From Alphaproteobacteria bacterium (GTDB lineage: Bacteria > Pseudomonadota > Alphaproteobacteria > UBA8366), in the NCBI GenBank assembly GCA_028281325.1, contig JANQKC010000027.1:1-64000 (forward strand): DNA of 64,000 nt. Direction: 5' to 3'. Below the pieces are notes generated by a model. The model was not told where the DNA came from. It saw only the letters and a list, made by a program, of their open reading frames with translations, and made no database searches. Positions 46,635-53,792 of the stretch are shown here, one piece after another (within the stretch, counting starts at the first letter, position 1; the number at the start of each line of letters is the position of its first letter). The translations under genes and the position numbers were made by a program.

Positions 46635-47999
46635 ATGGGATCGACTCGCATCATCTGCCCCAACGGGCATCTCGGATTCGCGCCCTTGAACGCGGAGAGT
46701 TTCAAACTGGGGATCGCGGAGAAACCGGATTTCATCGCCGCCGATTCGGGCAGTGACGACGTCGGCCCCGTCCCGCTCGGCACGGACAGCTCGACGAGCC
46801 CGCTTAAGTGGCAGGAGCACGACCTGGAAGCGATGTTGCTCGCCGCCCGCACGCTCGACGTGCCCATGATCATCGGCTCGGCGGGCGATACCGGCGCGAA
46901 CAGCCGCGTCGATCTCTATGTCGGCATCATCAAGGAGCTGGCGAAGAAGCACGCCTTGCCGCGTTTCAAACTCGGGTATTTCTACTCGGAAGTAGCGCCC
47001 GGGTATCTGCGCACCAAGATGCGGCAGAATAATCCGATGCTAGGGTTGGATGGCCGCCCGGACCTAACCGAAGAGGATCTGGACGCAACCGACCGGATCG
47101 TTGCGATGGCCGGCGTGCATCCTTTTATCGACCTGCTCGACCGCGGCGCGGACGTGATCATCGGCGGCCGAAGCTCCGACAGCGCGGTTTTCGCCTCGGC
47201 GGCCCTGCACCGCGGCCACACGCCCTCGCAAAGCTACTATCTTGGCAAGGTTTTGGAATGTGCGTCCTTCTGCGCGGAACCGTATGGCGCGAAGGAGACC
47301 GTTTTGGGCGAGGTAAACGGCGACGATGCGGTCCTGGTGACCGCCATGAGCCCGGCGCAACGCTGCACCGTCGCCAGCGTCGCCGGGCACGCCATGTACG
47401 AACGGTCCGATCCCTATCACGAGCATGTCGCCGGCGGCATGCTCGACATGCGCAACTGCGTCTATGAGCAAGTCTCGGAGAAAACCACGCGGGTCACCGG
47501 CGCCGAATTCCTTCCCGCCGACACGATGCGAGTGAAACTGGAAGGGTCAGGCAAGGTCGGCGAACGCTTCGTCGGGATCGCCGGAATCCGCGATCCCTAC
47601 ACGGTCCAACATGTGGACGATGTCGTCGCTTGGGCGAAAAGCCGGGTCCGCGACCAGTTCGGCACCGATGGGTATGAATTGCACTACTCCGTGTACGGCA
47701 AGAACGGCGTGATGGGGGATTTGGAGCCGATCAAGCAGAGCAAAAGCCACGAGCTTTGCGTGGTCGTCCAGGCCGTCGCGGAAACGGCCGAGCGGGCCGA
47801 AGAGATTTGCATGACCGGCACCCGCCAGATGTTCTACGCGCGGCTGCCGGACGTGAAAGGAACCGCCGGGTCGGTCGCCTTCGTCCTCGACGAGGTGCTG
47901 CGGGCCAGCCCGGCCTATCGCTGGACGGCCAACCACACCGTGGCGGTGGACGATGGCCTCGAACTTTTCCCGCGCCACATGACCGATGCGGGAGTCTGA
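46635..47999 (+). CDS. AtuA family acyclic terpene utilization-like protein (DUF1446)
   Basis: The 454-residue protein matches the AtuA core family (PF07287). Features include IIGSAGDTGANSRVDLYV near the start, VIIGGRSSDSAVFASAALHRG, and a GGMLDMRNCVYEQ segment. In Pseudomonas the founding member belongs to citronellol/geraniol catabolism, but most homologues lie in other, undefined catabolic operons. It is followed after 3 bp by a DUF4387 gene, a very common partner, so the two probably form one enzyme. Sigma-54 control is indicated by the upstream promoter. The substrate is unknown. Confidence 0.88.
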   Translation: MGSTRIICPNGHLGFAPLNAESFKLGIAEKPDFIAADSGSDDVGPVPLGTDSSTSPLKWQEHDLEAMLLAARTLDVPMIIGSAGDTGANSRVDLYVGIIKELAKKHALPRFKLGYFYSEVAPGYLRTKMRQNNPMLGLDGRPDLTEEDLDATDRIVAMAGVHPFIDLLDRGADVIIGGRSSDSAVFASAALHRGHTPSQSYYLGKVLECASFCAEPYGAKETVLGEVNGDDAVLVTAMSPAQRCTVASVAGHAMYERSDPYHEHVAGGMLDMRNCVYEQVSEKTTRVTGAEFLPADTMRVKLEGSGKVGERFVGIAGIRDPYTVQHVDDVVAWAKSRVRDQFGTDGYELHYSVYGKNGVMGDLEPIKQSKSHELCVVVQAVAETAERAEEICMTGTRQMFYARLPDVKGTAGSVAFVLDEVLRASPAYRWTANHTVAVDDGLELFPRHMTDAGV

Positions 48000-48002
48000 A
48001 CA

Positions 48003-48341
48003 ATGACCGATAGCAAGCCCACCCAGAAGCTGGTCGAGATCGCCAAAACGATCCGCTCGAAGAATGCCGGCGTCGACAAGATCACCTTCGACGTCATCTT
48101 CCGAAACCGGGCGGACTACGAATTGGTACGGCGCAGCAAGGCGTTGACCCGCGAGTCCGTGGCCACCCTGTATGGGATTTCCCCCAAGCGCATCTCGGAT
48201 TTCGTCGAATACGATCCGGCCTGCGCCATCAAATTTACCATCTACCGGAACCGCCCAAGCGGTAGCGCCGGCGATCCTGACATCTTCGGCGCCCAGCAAT
48301 ATGCGCCTTTGATGGATATCGAGATCCCTCTTCCCGGATAG
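48003..48341 (+). CDS. DUF4387 domain-containing protein
   Basis: The 112-residue protein contains KTIRSKNAGVDKITFDVIF, the YELVRRSKALTRESVATLYGI core and DFVEYDPACAIKFTIYR, typical of DUF4387. The family is nearly always encoded next to an AtuA/DUF1446 protein, sometimes fused to it, and probably acts as its small subunit. It begins 3 bp after the AtuA stop. Biochemistry is unknown. Confidence 0.88.
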   Translation: MTDSKPTQKLVEIAKTIRSKNAGVDKITFDVIFRNRADYELVRRSKALTRESVATLYGISPKRISDFVEYDPACAIKFTIYRNRPSGSAGDPDIFGAQQYAPLMDIEIPLPG

Positions 48342-48495
48342 GTCGACACATCGCGCAGGATATACCGGAAGGGGGCATCCGAGCATCGCGACAGCGACTC
48401 GCGTTCCATCATTTGACTATGGGACTACAACGCCTACTTTCTCGCAGGGGCAGCCTTTCATCTATGGATAACCACCCGTATCGTAAGGATCGACT

Positions 48496-48969
48496 GTGAC
48501 CCTAACCTTGTCCTTGCTGGTCTTTATCCTCGCGTGCGCGGCGGCGGCGGCGCCCGGCATGGCCTTTCGTCCCGGGGCTTGGTATCGGCGGCTGAACAAA
48601 CCATCCTGGCGACCGCCGGACTGGCTTTTCGGCCCGGTGTGGTTGGTGCTTTACATTATGATCGCCATCTCCGGCTGGCTCGTGTGGCGGAGCGCGGGTT
48701 TGGAGGGCGCGGCCGTGGCGCTGACCGTGTACGTGGTCCAGCTCGTGCTCAATGGTCTTTGGTCGGTGATTTTCTTTGGTTTGCGTCGACCGGATCTGGC
48801 GTTTGCCGAAATCATTTGCCTGTGGCTTTCCATTCTTGCAACCATCGCCGCGTTCTATTCCCTGAACGCGACGGCGGCCTATATGCTCATTCCCTACGCC
48901 GCCTGGGCGAGTTTCGCGGCCATTCTCAACTTCAAGATCTGGCGGCTGAATCCGGAACCCGTTTCATAG
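48496..48969 (+). CDS. tspO: TspO/MBR family tryptophan-rich sensory protein
   Basis: A 157-residue, five-helix membrane protein with the family hallmarks WYRRLNKPSWRPPDWLFGPVW and later LNGLWSVIFFGLRRPDLAFAEI. TspO binds tetrapyrroles. In Rhodobacter it sits in the outer membrane and lowers photosynthesis gene expression in oxygen, acting with the AppA/PpsR pathway. Its place directly upstream of pucBA, which has PpsR-type operators, supports a similar role here. The start is GTG, with AGGA 6 bases before it. Confidence 0.92.
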   Translation: MTLTLSLLVFILACAAAAAPGMAFRPGAWYRRLNKPSWRPPDWLFGPVWLVLYIMIAISGWLVWRSAGLEGAAVALTVYVVQLVLNGLWSVIFFGLRRPDLAFAEIICLWLSILATIAAFYSLNATAAYMLIPYAAWASFAAILNFKIWRLNPEPVS

Positions 48970-49113
48970 GAAACGCCGCCGGCTCCCCGATGGTGCCACG
49001 GCCTTCCGACAAAACCCGGCCCCCTCGCGGCTTCCAACCGACCAACTCTCGTTCCGAAAGCGCCGATGTCAGTTTGATATCAGGCCACCGAGCTGTGCCA
49101 AAGCAGCATCGAA

Positions 49114-49131
49114 TGTCAAATATAATTGACA
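49114..49131. promoter_or_regulatory. PpsR/CrtJ-type operator 1
   Basis: TGTCAAATATAATTGACA is a perfect TGT-N12-ACA, with 6-bp arms TGTCAA/TTGACA. PpsR/CrtJ is the redox-responsive repressor of photosynthesis genes in purple bacteria. This copy is 8 bp upstream of a second one. Confidence 0.82.
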
Positions 49132-49139
49132 ATTTATAT

Positions 49140-49157
49140 TGTCTTATAAATTTGACA
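49140..49157. promoter_or_regulatory. PpsR/CrtJ-type operator 2 (overlaps the -35 box)
   Basis: TGTCTTATAAATTTGACA is a second exact TGT-N12-ACA. The 8-bp gap to operator 1 equals the spacing at known tandem CrtJ/PpsR sites such as the Rhodobacter bchC promoter. Its right arm contains the TTGACA of the pucBA promoter, so binding would block RNA polymerase. Confidence 0.82.
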
Positions 49158-49180
49158 TTTGCATGGCCGTTTACTACCCT
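49152..49180 (+). promoter_or_regulatory. Sigma-70-type promoter of pucBA
   Basis: A perfect -35 TTGACA (49152-49157), a 17-bp spacer and TACCCT (49175-49180) as -10. The predicted start near 49187 leaves a leader of about 50 bases before pucB. The -10 is weak (3 of 6), which suggests reliance on an activator. Confidence 0.6.
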
Positions 49181-49236
49181 TCCAATGCCGATAAGGCTGT
49201 GAGCTAGCCATTAAATATGCGATTGGAGGTATAATA

Positions 49237-49416
49237 ATGGCCTACGAAACACAAACGGCGGATCTTGACGATCCGGACCGGATTTGGCCGACGGGGCTGA
49301 CGATCCGCGAGTCGGAAGAGTTGCACAAGCACGTCATCGACGGCTCGCGTGTCTTCTTCTTGATCTCGCTGATCGCGCATATCCTCGTTTACGTTCTTTC
49401 ACCCTGGAGCTTCTGA
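49237..49416 (+). CDS. pucB: Light-harvesting protein LH2 beta chain
   Basis: A 59-residue peptide, just below the ORF-track cutoff. The polar N-terminus has [14 protein letters not shown], followed by one helix ([19 protein letters not shown]). His48 in LIAHIL is the ligand of the B850-type bacteriochlorophyll, and the terminal SPWSF matches LH2 beta chains. GGAGG is 7 bases before the ATG. It assembles with PucA into the peripheral antenna ring of the photosynthetic membrane. pucA follows after 13 bp. Confidence 0.96.
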   Translation: MAYETQTADLDDPDRIWPTGLTIRESEELHKHVIDGSRVFFLISLIAHILVYVLSPWSF

Positions 49417-49429
49417 AGGGAGGGATGAC

Positions 49430-49582
49430 ATGAACCAAGGTAGATTATGGTGCGTGGTGAAACCGACGGTAGGACTGCCGCTGTTTCTTGGCGGCGTTGC
49501 CGTGATTTCGCTGATCGTCCACTTTGTGGTTCTAGAGAACTCAACGTGGTTCCCTGCGTTTATTCAGGGTGCTGCCGGCTAA
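49430..49582 (+). CDS. pucA: Light-harvesting protein LH2 alpha chain, LH3-like residues
   Basis: A 50-residue peptide not in the ORF track. [15 protein letters not shown] is the classic LH2 alpha start, where Met1 helps bind B800. His31 in SLIVHFVV ligates the ring bacteriochlorophyll. Positions 44 and 45 are Phe and Ile (WFPAFIQG), where B800-850 LH2 of Rhodoblastus acidophilus has Tyr44/Trp45 and its low-light B800-820 form has Phe44/Leu45. The short C-terminus ends GAAG. GGAGG lies 6 bases before the ATG. Expression is presumably PpsR-controlled together with pucB. Confidence 0.96.
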   Translation: MNQGRLWCVVKPTVGLPLFLGGVAVISLIVHFVVLENSTWFPAFIQGAAG

Positions 49583-49589
49583 CGGCGGC
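49571..49589 (+). other. Hairpin across the pucA stop codon
   Basis: GCTGCCG / CGGCGGC forms a 7-bp stem (one G-U pair) around a GCTAA loop containing the stop codon. No T-run follows. In other purple bacteria hairpins after pucBA or pufBA protect the antenna mRNA and lower downstream expression, and this one is placed to do the same. Confidence 0.5.
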
Positions 49590-49695
49590 GGTAGGTGTTT
49601 TGGATGATCGCCTCGCGTTGGATGCCACGTGCGCGTGATGTGTTGCGCGGGGCGCTCAGCCAATCGCCGGACTCAATTGTTGTCGGGGGTTTAGT

Positions 49696-50388
49696 ATGAC
49701 ACCGAATTTACGGATTTATGCCAGTGAAACCGGCGCGATGGAAGTTGACGCGGCGCTTGCCGCAATCGGCATCCGACACCGCACCGTTCTGGTGCCAAGC
49801 AGGCATGCGGGGCAGGAGGAAGCGGCCGTAAACGCCGCGATTCGCGACGGAGACCTGCCGGAAAGATACGTTCTGATTTGCATCCGCAGCCTCAAGGAAG
49901 GCCGGTCGATCGTAGCGGCGCAAGCGCCTTACGGCAGCGGCCTCAAGGTCATCGACCTGATGGAAAGAGGAGATACCGTCTATAGCGACTTGCTGCGGCG
50001 TTACGCGTACGACGATCCTTCGCCGCTTTCCGACATGTTCAGACTCCCGGCGCTTTCCACCTTCGTGCCGGTAGCGGGGTTGCTGCCGTCGAACTGGAGC
50101 CTCTTCGGCACTGGCCTGCTCCGGCGCAGTCCATCGCCGCTCTCCTCGATGTTCGGCCTGCCCACGCTGACGAAACCAAAGCGCAATTGGCGTTCCAGCT
50201 TCGGGCTCCCTTTGCTCAGCCGAAACCCAGCACCCTTGTCGGCCATGTTCGGCATGCGCACGCTGTCAAATACGAAAAAGAGTTGGGAGTACAGCTTCGG
50301 CTTCCCCCTGCTGAGCCGAAACCCAACGCCGCTGTCCAGCTTGCTTGGGATGCCTGCCCTAACTAGGGATCGCCGAGAAGAGCAATAA
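49696..50388 (+). CDS. Unrecognised puc-cluster protein with 16-residue repeats
   Basis: A 230-residue protein that I cannot assign to a family. Residues 1-105 look like a small alpha/beta domain (LRIYASETGAMEVDAALAAIG; later ERYVLICIRS). From about 107 to the end there are six clear repeats of 16 residues and one degenerate one. They follow the pattern P-x-PLS-x-M-F-G-x-P-x-L-S, alternating with W-x-x-SFG-x-PLLSR. It is soluble or peripheral, because no membrane helix or signal peptide is seen. It lies between pucA and pucC on the same strand, so a role in antenna assembly or membrane organisation is an inference. GGGGG lies 6 bases before the ATG. Confidence 0.8.
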   Translation: MTPNLRIYASETGAMEVDAALAAIGIRHRTVLVPSRHAGQEEAAVNAAIRDGDLPERYVLICIRSLKEGRSIVAAQAPYGSGLKVIDLMERGDTVYSDLLRRYAYDDPSPLSDMFRLPALSTFVPVAGLLPSNWSLFGTGLLRRSPSPLSSMFGLPTLTKPKRNWRSSFGLPLLSRNPAPLSAMFGMRTLSNTKKSWEYSFGFPLLSRNPTPLSSLLGMPALTRDRREEQ

Positions 50389-50400
50389 GAAGAGCAATAA
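50377..50400 (+). repeat. Tandem 12-bp duplication spanning a stop codon
   Basis: GAAGAGCAATAA occurs twice in direct succession at the end of the repeat-protein gene. The first copy supplies the last codons and the TAA. The second is in frame and would repeat them. Confidence 0.8.
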
Positions 50401-50457
50401 GCGGAGCGGCGTGCGATTGATGCATGTCCGCATCGCGTGGTTGAGATGTGACGGATC

Positions 50458-51951
50458 ATGGTGGCTCTCAAGAAACGCATAACGAAGTTCTACGTTTCTC
50501 TCGGCCACCAATATATGCCGTTCGCGAATGTCGCGACGACGGACCTGTCGCTTTCCCGGTTGCTCCGCCTTTCGCTGTTTCAAGTCTCCGTCGGCATGAC
50601 CTTGGTCTTGTTGGTGGGAACGCTCAACCGCGTCATGATCGTGGAACTGGGCGTCCCGGCGACGGTGGTCGGCGTGATGGTGGCCCTGCCGCTGCTGTTC
50701 GCGCCGTTTCGCGCGTTGGTGGGCTTCAAATCGGATACGCATCGCTGCGAGCTTGGCTGGCGGCGCGTCCCTTTCATCTATCGCGGGACATTGCTGCAAT
50801 TCGGCGGCTTCGCCATCATGCCGTTTGCGATTCTCGTCCTGGCCGGCCAGGGCGAAGCGCAAAGCGCGCCGGCTTGGCTCGGCTATGTATCCGCCGCGGC
50901 CGCCTTCCTGCTCGCCGGCGCCGGCGCGCATATCGTTCAAACAGCGGGCTTGGCGCTTGCGACCGACCTTGCGGAGCCCGAGGCGCATCCGCAGTTGGTG
51001 GGCTTGATGTACAGCATGATGCTCCTCAGCATGATCGCGAGCGCCCTCATTTTCGGCTACGCACTGTCCGACTTCAGCCCAGCCCGCCTTATTCAAGTAA
51101 TTCAGAGCGCTGCCGTCATTTGCTTAGTCCTGAATGCCATCGCGGTGTGGAAACAGGAGGCGCGAAGTCATCTGCACCGGCCAAGCGCAACGGCCGCCGA
51201 CCCGTCGTTCCAAGAGGCCTGGGCGCATTTTTGCCAAGCCCCGCATACGGTTCGGCGACTCACCATCATTTGCCTCGGCACAATGGCGTTCTCCATGTCC
51301 GAAGTGTTGCTCGAGCCATACGGCGGCGAGATCCTGAATTGGAGCGTGGCCAACACCACCAAGCTCACGGCATTGCTCGCGCTGGGCGGTTTGCTGGGAT
51401 TGAGCTTCGCGTCCCATGCCCTCCGGCCTGGCTATGACCCGCTTCGCCTTGCACTGTTCGGGGCCCTCATCGGCGTGCCGGCTCTGGCCCTCGTGATTCT
51501 GGCGGCGCCGTTACAATTCGACGGCGCATTCCTTATCGGGAACTTCATGTTGGGTTTCGGCGCAGCGCTCTTCGGCCATGCCACCTTGACCGCGACGATG
51601 AATGAGGCGCCGAAGGAAAAACACGGCCTGGCCGTGGGGGCCTGGGGCGCGGTGCAGGCCACCGCCGCCGGCCTGGCGATGGCCTTGGGCAGCATGATCC
51701 GGGACCTTTTCAATGTGATCCGCGATGCGAATGAGACGGTATCGACCGCGCTACAGGGCGCCGGCGGCTATATGACCGTCTATTCCATCGAGATCATCCT
51801 CTTGCTCGCCACGGTCGCATTAACGCTTCCCGTTATCCGACGGATGGCGGGAGCAAGCGGCCCCGATCCGATCGCGCCTAACCGCCTAACCGGCAGTCAT
51901 CGGTCGTTTCGCAGCGGAACCAAAGCAAGCGTGAACCATGGCGCTCCTTGA
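50458..51951 (+). CDS. pucC: PucC family bacteriochlorophyll-delivery MFS protein
   Basis: A 497-residue, about 12-helix protein of the BCD/PucC branch of the MFS, recognisable by RLLRLSLFQVSVGMTLVLLVGTLNRVMIVELGVP, the PFRALVGFKSDTHR loop and GWRRVPFIYRG. PucC and its relatives LhaA and BchP-linked homologues shepherd LH polypeptides or bacteriochlorophyll during antenna assembly. Its location in the pucBA cluster identifies it as PucC. The ATG has only a weak Shine-Dalgarno. The C-terminal 14 bases overlap the deformylase gene. Confidence 0.94.
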   Translation: MVALKKRITKFYVSLGHQYMPFANVATTDLSLSRLLRLSLFQVSVGMTLVLLVGTLNRVMIVELGVPATVVGVMVALPLLFAPFRALVGFKSDTHRCELGWRRVPFIYRGTLLQFGGFAIMPFAILVLAGQGEAQSAPAWLGYVSAAAAFLLAGAGAHIVQTAGLALATDLAEPEAHPQLVGLMYSMMLLSMIASALIFGYALSDFSPARLIQVIQSAAVICLVLNAIAVWKQEARSHLHRPSATAADPSFQEAWAHFCQAPHTVRRLTIICLGTMAFSMSEVLLEPYGGEILNWSVANTTKLTALLALGGLLGLSFASHALRPGYDPLRLALFGALIGVPALALVILAAPLQFDGAFLIGNFMLGFGAALFGHATLTATMNEAPKEKHGLAVGAWGAVQATAAGLAMALGSMIRDLFNVIRDANETVSTALQGAGGYMTVYSIEIILLLATVALTLPVIRRMAGASGPDPIAPNRLTGSHRSFRSGTKASVNHGAP

Positions 51952-52447
51952 CATACTCGAACACCCCGACCCCCGCCTGCGGCTCCGTGCGGAGCCCGTC
52001 GCGGCGTTTGACGAGACCCTCGGCCGGTTCGTCGAGGACTTACTCGAGACGCTCTATTCGACGGACGCAATTGGTCTGTCCGCGCCGCAAGTCGGCGACC
52101 GGCGCAACGTGCTCGTGATGGACCTGTCCGAAACCCGCACCACGCCGGAAGTCTACATAAACCCCGAAATCGGGTCGAAGTCGGGTTTCGGTCTGGTCGA
52201 GGAAAGTTGCTTGTCGGTGCCGGGCGTGACCGGCAACGTTGTGCGCGCCGTCACGTTATCTGTGTCGGCGCAAGATCGAAGCGGCACGTTTTTCGACCGC
52301 GAGTTGACCGGAATGCATTCGGTTTGCCTGCAACACGAAATGGATCATCTTGAGGGTAAACTGTTTATCGACAGGCTACCGATGCTTGAGAAACTGCGCC
52401 TACGGTTTTTCTCGCGCCCCACGGGCCTGGGGGTCGGCGCCTCGTAA
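51938..52447 (+). CDS. def: Peptide deformylase (puc-cluster copy)
   Basis: A metalloprotease that removes the formyl group from nascent N-terminal Met. The three motifs are present with variations: GLSAPQ (usually GLAAPQ), ESCLS with metal ligand Cys91 (usually EGCLS), and QHEMDHLEG with His133, Glu134 and His137. The 169-residue length fits. It overlaps pucC by 14 bp, so it is translated with the antenna genes. This looks like a second, specialised deformylase rather than the fmt-linked housekeeping copy, which is an inference. Confidence 0.93.
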   Translation: MALLDILEHPDPRLRLRAEPVAAFDETLGRFVEDLLETLYSTDAIGLSAPQVGDRRNVLVMDLSETRTTPEVYINPEIGSKSGFGLVEESCLSVPGVTGNVVRAVTLSVSAQDRSGTFFDRELTGMHSVCLQHEMDHLEGKLFIDRLPMLEKLRLRFFSRPTGLGVGAS

Positions 52448-52504
52448 GACGACGCCCGCGTTGACGCCGAGCGATCATGTAACAGCGGATCGCCCTACCC
52501 CCCC

Positions 52505-52972
52505 CTATTTCAAGACGCTCCGCTGTTCGAACAGGCCGGGACCGAACGACCGCGCCACTTCCGCAACATCAGGGTGACCGTGTGCATAAGGCTTGTAAGC
52601 CATATCCTGGATTAGGATATGGGCGTTCAGCCATCGCTTCAGATACACCAGCAGCTCATTCGTTATGGGAGATTCGTCGCCCGACTGCAATTTCTCGCGT
52701 ATCTCATACACCCGTTCGGTAAAATCGACATGCTCATCCTTGTGCGGTGTCAGACCGGAAAAACCGCAAGCCTCCATGACTTTCTCTTCCCGGGCGAAGT
52801 GAATCTCCGTGTACGCGATAAGCCGGTCGAACACGTCCTGCGCCGACTGCTTGCCGCCCTCCCCGACCACGGAATCGTGCAGCAGATTGATCAAATCGAT
52901 CAGCGCTTTATGATCGGAATCGATTAAATCGACGCCGACGCTCATCGAGTCAGACCATTCGTAAAAACTCAT
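52505..52972 (-). CDS. Bacteriohemerythrin
   Basis: A 155-residue four-helix oxygen-binding protein with all diiron ligands in place: His21, His58, Glu62, His77, His81, His118 and Asp123 (motifs DSDHKALIDL, EIHFAREEK, HKDEH and HILIQD). The C-terminal 25 residues extend beyond the domain. Such proteins carry or sense O2. It is in line with the CBS gene on the same strand, 98 bp downstream of it. Oxygen binding next to photosynthesis genes fits a lifestyle with changing oxygen. Confidence 0.94.
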   Translation of the reverse strand: MSFYEWSDSMSVGVDLIDSDHKALIDLINLLHDSVVGEGGKQSAQDVFDRLIAYTEIHFAREEKVMEACGFSGLTPHKDEHVDFTERVYEIREKLQSGDESPITNELLVYLKRWLNAHILIQDMAYKPYAHGHPDVAEVARSFGPGLFEQRSVLK

Positions 52973-53005
52973 GGACGCGGCCCCTTCCCCTGCGCTTCCC
53001 GCACC

Positions 53006-53055
53006 GGTGAGCCCACCCCGTCCAATCGGGGCGGCCCGACAACGCCAGGCTCACC
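53006..53055. repeat. Nested inverted repeats between the CBS and hemerythrin genes
   Basis: Outer arms GGTGAGCC (53006-53013) and GGCTCACC (53048-53055) enclose an inner hairpin CCCCG-TCCAAT-CGGGG (53016-53031). There is no T-run. It could be an RNA structure separating the two leftward genes or a factor-binding site. Confidence 0.45.
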
Positions 53056-53069
53056 GAGCCCTACCCGGT

Positions 53070-53489
53070 TCAATACTGGGCGAGCAGATAGTTCACGAGA
53101 TCCGTTGTCGTCACGATGCCGGCCAATGCGCCGTCGCCATCAACCACCGGCAGCGAATGGATAGATCCCTTGCTCAGGAGTTCCGCGGCCGATCGGATGG
53201 AATCCTTGTCCTTAATGGTAACCAATTCCGTCGACATCACGTCTTCGATGGAGAACTGCGAGTCGAAATACTCCAGATTTACGGCATCCGGGGTCCCGTA
53301 GGCGTCGAGGCTCAGCTTCATCATGTCGGTCGAACTGATCAGGCCCACCAAGGTGTTTCCATTGACAACCGGGACATGATGAAACGGATTTTCGGATATC
53401 AGCTTGTATACCTCGCTTACCTTCTGGGCGATATGCACGGTAAGCGGCTGACTCTTCATGATGTGGGAAACCGGCTCGTTGTGTCGCAT
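53070..53489 (-). CDS. CBS-domain pair protein
   Basis: A 139-residue protein made of two CBS domains (about residues 6-63 and 76-136), each with the HVPVVNG- or SLPVVDGDG-type strand and a closing LVGLISSTDMMK or LAGIVTTTDLVNYL. Stand-alone CBS pairs bind adenine nucleotides and act as energy sensors. AAGGAG lies 6 bases before the ATG. The target is unknown. It is divergent from the P-type ATPase. Confidence 0.92.
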   Translation of the reverse strand: MRHNEPVSHIMKSQPLTVHIAQKVSEVYKLISENPFHHVPVVNGNTLVGLISSTDMMKLSLDAYGTPDAVNLEYFDSQFSIEDVMSTELVTIKDKDSIRSAAELLSKGSIHSLPVVDGDGALAGIVTTTDLVNYLLAQY

Positions 53490-53792
53490 GTTCTCTCCTT
53501 TGCAGCGGTGCAGCCAAGTGGCGCCCGGATTTTATCCATCGGCGACGCCGTTGTCTCACATAACAGATGGGGAATCCCGCATTAACGTCACGGCGCGAGA
53601 GCGATGGTCCGGACAGGGGCAAGGAAAGGCCGCCTCCTCGGCCGGGCCGGGCCAGCGGCGGACGGCACGCCAGCGATTTGCCGGCGAAAGAGAAGCCGAT
53701 GTCAAAAAAGCGTAACCATTACGTGGAAAAGTCATGTGGGAAGACTGCCTTCTGCGATTCTGCGTCCGGCGGCCCGCCGTAAATGACCACCC
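53490..53792. other. Divergent gap between CBS protein and P-type ATPase
   Basis: The 303-bp region contains several short overlapping ORFs, among them a 27-codon frame at 53699-53782 reading MSKKRNHYVEKSCGK, but none has convincing support. I see no tRNA or clear hairpin. It should contain the promoters of both flanking genes, although no -35/-10 pair stands out. Confidence 0.4.

Noticed and set aside
50448-51437. 329-residue plus-strand ORF overlapping pucC
   Set aside because: It is an Arg/His-rich shadow frame, and the PucC frame carries all family motifs.
53699-53782. 27-codon ORF MSKKRNHYVEKSCGK upstream of the P-type ATPase
   Set aside because: It has no strong Shine-Dalgarno, no recognisable homologue, and several competing short frames lie in the same gap.
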